From: Candidatus Pacearchaeota archaeon | GTDB taxonomy: Archaea; Nanobdellota; Nanobdellia; Pacearchaeales; GW2011-AR1 | Direction of reading: 5' to 3' | NCBI GenBank assembly: GCA_015520065.1 | Contig: WAQV01000005.1 | Span: forward strand, 1 to 7,299 | DNA length: 7,299 nt | In this document: in pieces, positions 5,169 to 7,299 of the stretch | How the letters are laid out: each line of letters opens with the position of its first letter | Position numbering within the stretch: the first letter of the stretch is position 1 | Program-made: the position numbers and the translations under genes | Notes under the pieces: model-generated | Databases searched by the model: none | The model's input: only the letters and a program-made list of their open reading frames with translations | What the model was told of the DNA's origin: nothing

Positions 5169-5228
5169 ATGTCTTTACTACATCGCCGAAATCCTTCAAT
5201 GACTTCTGGATTCAGGCGCATTATGTAG
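5169..5228 (+). CDS. Possible leaderless 19-codon upstream ORF before uL1
   Basis: An ATG at 5169 opens a frame that encodes MSLLHRRNPSMTSGFRRIM and stops at TAG 5226-5228. The ATG is where the TATA box at 5142-5149 would place the transcription start, so the mRNA could begin with the AUG. The TAG shares its last base with the first G of the uL1 SD (GGAGA, 5228-5232), a layout that would couple its translation to uL1. The peptide is basic (four Arg) but matches nothing I know. It may be a leader peptide or simply chance. Confidence 0.3.
   Translation: MSLLHRRNPSMTSGFRRIM
5184..5218 (+). promoter_or_regulatory. Stem-loop in the uL1 leader, candidate autoregulatory site
   Basis: CGCC (5184-5187) pairs with GGCG (5215-5218), then AAUCC (5190-5194) pairs with GGAUU (5208-5212). 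The two helices are separated by a small GA/CA internal loop and capped by a 13-nt loop. It ends 9 nt before the uL1 SD. uL1 is known to repress its own mRNA in bacteria and in Methanococcus by binding such a structure. I cannot confirm the sequence details of an L1 target here. Confidence 0.4.
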
Positions 5229-5232
5229 GAGA
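5228..5232 (+). promoter_or_regulatory. Shine-Dalgarno of uL1
   Basis: GGAGA lies 7 nt before the ATG at 5240 and decides the uL1 start. It directly abuts the TAG of the upstream ORF. Confidence 0.7.
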
Positions 5233-5239
5233 CACGAAG

Positions 5240-5869
5240 ATGGAACTCGAAGCAGAACTAAAAAAAGCTCTCTCTGAGCTGAGAAAGGAAAAGGAAAGAA
5301 AGTTTGACCAGACTGTAGACTTAATTATCAATCTGCAAAAATTCGATATTAAAAAGAATCCTTTAAACATTCTTGTTAGCGTTCCGCACAAAATAAAAGA
5401 AAAGAAAGTCGGAGCTTTTCTTGAAACAAAAAGCAAACTGGTTGAAACTATAACTCCTGAGGAGTTTAAGAAATACTCTGACAAAAAGCAGGCTAAAAAT
5501 CTTGTAAAAAAGTTTGATTTCTTTATTGCTGAGGCAAAACTAATGCCTAAAGTTGCTACAACTTTCGGTCGTGTTTTAGGTCCTGCAGGAAAAATGCCTT
5601 CTCCTCAGTTAGGAATACTTCCAATTGCGAATGAGAAAGCAATAGAAAGCACAATAGATAAAATAAATCACACTCTTAAACTTAAACTCAAAGAGCCAAG
5701 CATTAAGCTTCCTGTCGGAAAGCAGAGCATGAAAGATGAGGATATTATTGAGAACATTCTTGCAGTGTATAATTATGTATTAAAGACTCTTCCTCGTGGA
5801 AAGGAAAACATAAAGAACATAGAGATAAAATTCACTATGACTAAACCTCAGAAAATCAAGTTAAGATGA
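5240..5869 (+). CDS. rpl1: Large-subunit ribosomal protein uL1
   Basis: uL1 forms the mobile L1 stalk at the tRNA exit side of the large subunit and often represses translation of its own mRNA. The 209-residue length is normal for archaea. KFDQTVDLIINLQ (21-33) is the conserved N-terminal RNA-binding strand with the invariant Phe (Phe22). FDFFIAEAKLMP (92-103) and GRVLGPAGKMPSPQ (110-123) are the diagnostic domain II motifs. The C-terminal domain I strand reads IEIKFTMTKPQKIKLR; most L1 proteins have TMG at the RNA contact, where this one has TMT. It is the first gene of its operon, and its TGA overlaps the uL10 ATG (ATGA, 5866-5869). Most archaea have uL11 just upstream of uL1; here the neighbour is the divergent eS19 operon. 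Confidence 0.95.
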   Translation: MELEAELKKALSELRKEKERKFDQTVDLIINLQKFDIKKNPLNILVSVPHKIKEKKVGAFLETKSKLVETITPEEFKKYSDKKQAKNLVKKFDFFIAEAKLMPKVATTFGRVLGPAGKMPSPQLGILPIANEKAIESTIDKINHTLKLKLKEPSIKLPVGKQSMKDEDIIENILAVYNYVLKTLPRGKENIKNIEIKFTMTKPQKIKLR

Positions 5870-6807
5870 GCCAGACAACACAAAAAGGGAAGTACGAAAG
5901 ACAGGTTCCTGAAAGAAAGATTGCTGCAGTTAGAGAACTCTCAGAGTTGATTAAAACAAAAAAAACCCTTTTAGTTGCATCCATAAAAAACCTTCCTGCC
6001 TCGCAGTTTCAAGAGATAGTAAAAAAGCTTCGTGGAAAAGCAGTTGTTAAAGTTCCAAAGAAGAGTTTGATATTCAGGGCAATTGATGAGTCTGGAAAAG
6101 AGGGTCTTAAAAAAGTCAAAGAATATATTGAAGGAAGCGTGGCAATTTTGTTTTCTGATATTGACAGTTTTGAACTTGCCTCAGAACTGCTTGAAAGCAA
6201 GACTCCAGCAAAAGCAAAAGCGGGGCAGGAAGCTCCTGAAGATATTGAAGTGCAGGCCGGCCCAACAGATTTAGTACCAGGACCTGCAATAAGTGAACTT
6301 GGTGCATTGGGAATTCAGGTTCAGATAGAAAAAGGAAAAATCCATATTAAAGAACCAAAAGTAATAGTAAAAAAAGGCGAAAAGATTTCTGAGCTTGCTG
6401 CAGATATTATGAACAAGCTTGATATAAAGCCATTCTCAGTGGGATTTATTCCTCTTACAGCATATGATATTGAAAAAGACAAACTTTATCCTAAAATTGA
6501 GATTGACAAAGAAAAGACAGTTGAGGAACTTAAGACTGCATTCTCCAAAGCTCTCGCATTTGCTGTTGAGATTGGATATGCTTGCAAGGACACAATTAAG
6601 TTCCTTCTTGCAAAAGCTTCTGCTCATGAAACTGCTATTAAAAAGTTAGTGAAAGAAACTCCTGACAGCACTGAACAGAAACAAGAGAAAGTTGAGGAAA
6701 CAACAAAACAGGAAACAACTGCTGAAACTGAGGAAAAACAATCCGACAAAGAGGCAGCAGAAAATAAACCATCTGACAGTCCAGAAGGAGGTCAAGAGCA
6801 AAAATGA
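5866..6807 (+). CDS. rplP0: Large-subunit stalk protein uL10 (P0) with an atypical C-terminal tail
   Basis: uL10 anchors the L12 dimers of the ribosomal stalk to 23S rRNA. Residues 1-110 are the rRNA-binding domain (ERKIAAVRELSELIKTKKTLLVASIKNLPASQFQEIVKKLRG, then VVKVPKKSLIFRAI). About 111-210 is the archaeal insertion domain (AGPTDLVPGPAISELGALGIQVQIEKGKIHI, KPFSVGFIP). About 218-265 is the helical spine that binds L12 (KTVEELKTAFSKALAFAVEIGYA). The last 48 residues are low-complexity Glu/Lys/Thr/Ser and end SDSPEGGQEQK. Archaeal P0 normally ends in an acidic run followed by a 'GLxxLFG'-type motif that contacts translation factors, and that motif is absent here. The ATG overlaps the uL1 stop, so translation is coupled. 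Its own stop overlaps the next gene in the same ATGA manner. Confidence 0.94.
   Translation: MSQTTQKGKYERQVPERKIAAVRELSELIKTKKTLLVASIKNLPASQFQEIVKKLRGKAVVKVPKKSLIFRAIDESGKEGLKKVKEYIEGSVAILFSDIDSFELASELLESKTPAKAKAGQEAPEDIEVQAGPTDLVPGPAISELGALGIQVQIEKGKIHIKEPKVIVKKGEKISELAADIMNKLDIKPFSVGFIPLTAYDIEKDKLYPKIEIDKEKTVEELKTAFSKALAFAVEIGYACKDTIKFLLAKASAHETAIKKLVKETPDSTEQKQEKVEETTKQETTAETEEKQSDKEAAENKPSDSPEGGQEQK
6748..6762 (+). repeat. 15-nt identity shared with the eL31 tail
   Basis: AAAGAGGCAGCAGAA here is identical to the coding strand of eL31 at 3594-3580, in the same reading frame (KEAAE in both). About 30 nt upstream of each copy, ggaaacaac also matches (6711-6719 and 3661-3653), again encoding ETT. 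The uL10 tail repeats aggaaacaac internally at 6695-6704 and 6710-6719. Confidence 0.7.
6787..6792 (+). promoter_or_regulatory. Strong Shine-Dalgarno of the coiled-coil gene
   Basis: GGAGGT, within AGGAGGT, is a near-perfect match to the 16S rRNA 3' end. It lies in the last codons of uL10, 11 nt before the ATG at 6804, and is the best SD in the window. Confidence 0.7.
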
Positions 6808-7109
6808 GTAACATAATACAATTTCCTTATGCTAATAAAAGTATTGAGAAACTGATGGATGAGTACAATGCAAAAACTATGCGTCTTGCATTGGAAAGAA
6901 AGAGTAGAATGGACTATAAAGTGTTTTTAAGCAAGATGAGATTCCATCTTAAGGAGATCAGCAATCCAAACGAGTATCAGAGAATGGAAGATGTGATTAG
7001 AAAAATCTCAGATGTAATTAACGACTGCGAGAAAAGAATTAAAAAGCTTGAATCTGAAGTAAAGAGACTAGGAGACTATCTTAGAGGCAACAAATCAAAC
7101 ATCTTATAA
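6804..7109 (+). CDS. Unknown 101-residue helical/coiled-coil protein between uL10 and L12
   Basis: I do not recognise this protein. Its ATG overlaps the uL10 stop (ATGA) and it has the strongest SD in the window, so it is a real, well-translated gene. After a short extended start (MSNIIQFPYA) it is almost all helix: residues 12-53 are rich in Lys, Arg and Met, and residues about 58-93 show spaced Ile/Val/Leu with charged residues between (VIRKISDVINDCEKRIKKLESEVKRL), typical of a coiled coil. One Cys is present and there is no metal motif or membrane segment. In most archaea uL10 is followed directly by L12. A gene inserted here and co-translated with both stalk proteins suggests a ribosome- or stalk-associated partner, which is inference from position only. 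Confidence 0.85.
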   Translation: MSNIIQFPYANKSIEKLMDEYNAKTMRLALERKSRMDYKVFLSKMRFHLKEISNPNEYQRMEDVIRKISDVINDCEKRIKKLESEVKRLGDYLRGNKSNIL

Positions 7110-7128
7110 TCAACATAAAAAATGTTGA
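7110..7128 (+). promoter_or_regulatory. Hairpin before L12 partly covering its Shine-Dalgarno
   Basis: TCAACAT and ATGTTGA form a perfect 7-bp inverted repeat around an A5 loop, filling most of the 31-bp gap before L12. The last two stem bases are the GA of the L12 SD (GAGG, 7127-7130). It could tune L12 translation, which must exceed that of uL10 because L12 is present in several copies per ribosome. The stem is AU-rich and of modest stability. Confidence 0.45.
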
Positions 7129-7140
7129 GGAATAGCTAAA

Positions 7141-7299
7141 ATGGAGTTTGTATACAGTGCATTGCTATTGCACAAGCTTGGAAAAGAAATCAATGAAGAG
7201 AATGTAAAGAGTGTTGTAGCTGCTGCTGGAGTGCAACTTGACGAGAACTCTGAGGCGCAAATCAAGTCTCTTGTTGCAAGCCTTAAAGGCGTGGACATA
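7141..7299 (+). CDS. rpl12: Ribosomal stalk protein L12 (P1 type), N-terminal part (3' end outside window)
   Basis: The frame from ATG 7141 is open to the right edge, giving the first 53 residues. MEFVYSALLLHKLGKEINEENVK (1-23) and AAAGVQLDENSEAQIKSLVASLKGVDI (27-53) match the dimerisation domain of archaeal L12/P1: the 'YAALLLHxAGKxITExNVxxVLxAAGVxVDExRxKALVAALxxVDI' pattern. Archaeal L12 forms dimers on the uL10 spine and recruits translation factors through its acidic C-terminus, which lies off the edge. The SD GAGG at 7127-7130 is 10 nt upstream. It follows the coiled-coil gene by 31 bp in the uL1 operon. Because uL10 lacks the usual C-terminal motif, whether L12 has it is a key question this window cannot answer. 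Confidence 0.93.
   Translation, partial: MEFVYSALLLHKLGKEINEENVKSVVAAAGVQLDENSEAQIKSLVASLKGVDI

Noticed and set aside
7122..7139. ATG-initiated 5-codon frame just before L12
   Set aside because: Too short, no SD, and its ATG lies within the hairpin arm.
7110..7298. 62-codon minus-strand frame at the right edge
   Set aside because: It lies opposite the clear L12 gene and has no family features.

Overview
The window is archaeal. It encodes ribosomal proteins found only in archaea and eukaryotes (eS19, eL31, eL39), the archaeal form of the stalk (uL10/P0 and L12/P1), Cbf5, the tRNA methyltransferase TrmY and a PC4-like single-stranded-DNA-binding protein, and its promoters look like TATA boxes. 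The DNA is AT-rich, genes are tightly packed, and several proteins carry long K/E/A/S/T-rich tails. A DPANN-type lineage, for example the Woesearchaeota/Pacearchaeota group, fits best, but this is inferred from gene style and not proven.

Layout. (1) Positions 1-796, plus strand: the C-terminal end of an uncharacterised protein that runs in from the left edge, then a PC4-like protein with an acidic tail. (2) Positions 814-2838, minus strand: cbf5, a DUF1284-like cysteine protein and trmY. (3) Positions 2951-3406, plus strand: an orphan gene with two CxxC pairs, divergent from cbf5 and convergent with eL31. (4) Positions 3418-5003, minus strand: ribosomal operon eS19 - unknown 100-aa protein - eL39 - eL31. 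(5) Positions 5240-7299, plus strand: operon uL1 - uL10 - unknown 101-aa coiled-coil protein - L12, with L12 cut by the right edge.

How it works together. Regions 4 and 5 are two divergent ribosomal-protein operons sharing a 236-bp control region. Each side has a TTTATAAA box and foldable leader RNA. The eS19 leader has a 10-bp hairpin followed by a small hairpin that buries the Shine-Dalgarno sequence. The uL1 leader has a possible leaderless 19-codon upstream ORF and a stem-loop. Region 2 puts a pseudouridine synthase beside the enzyme that methylates pseudouridine 54, suggesting coordinated tRNA/rRNA modification.

The most notable points are: an unknown gene inside each ribosomal operon, one of them where PDCD5 usually sits in archaea; a uL10 without the conserved factor-binding C-terminus; the similarity between the low-complexity tails of uL10 and eL31, including a 15-nt identity; and the SD-sequestering hairpin before eS19. 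I saw no tRNA, rRNA, CRISPR array or transposon.
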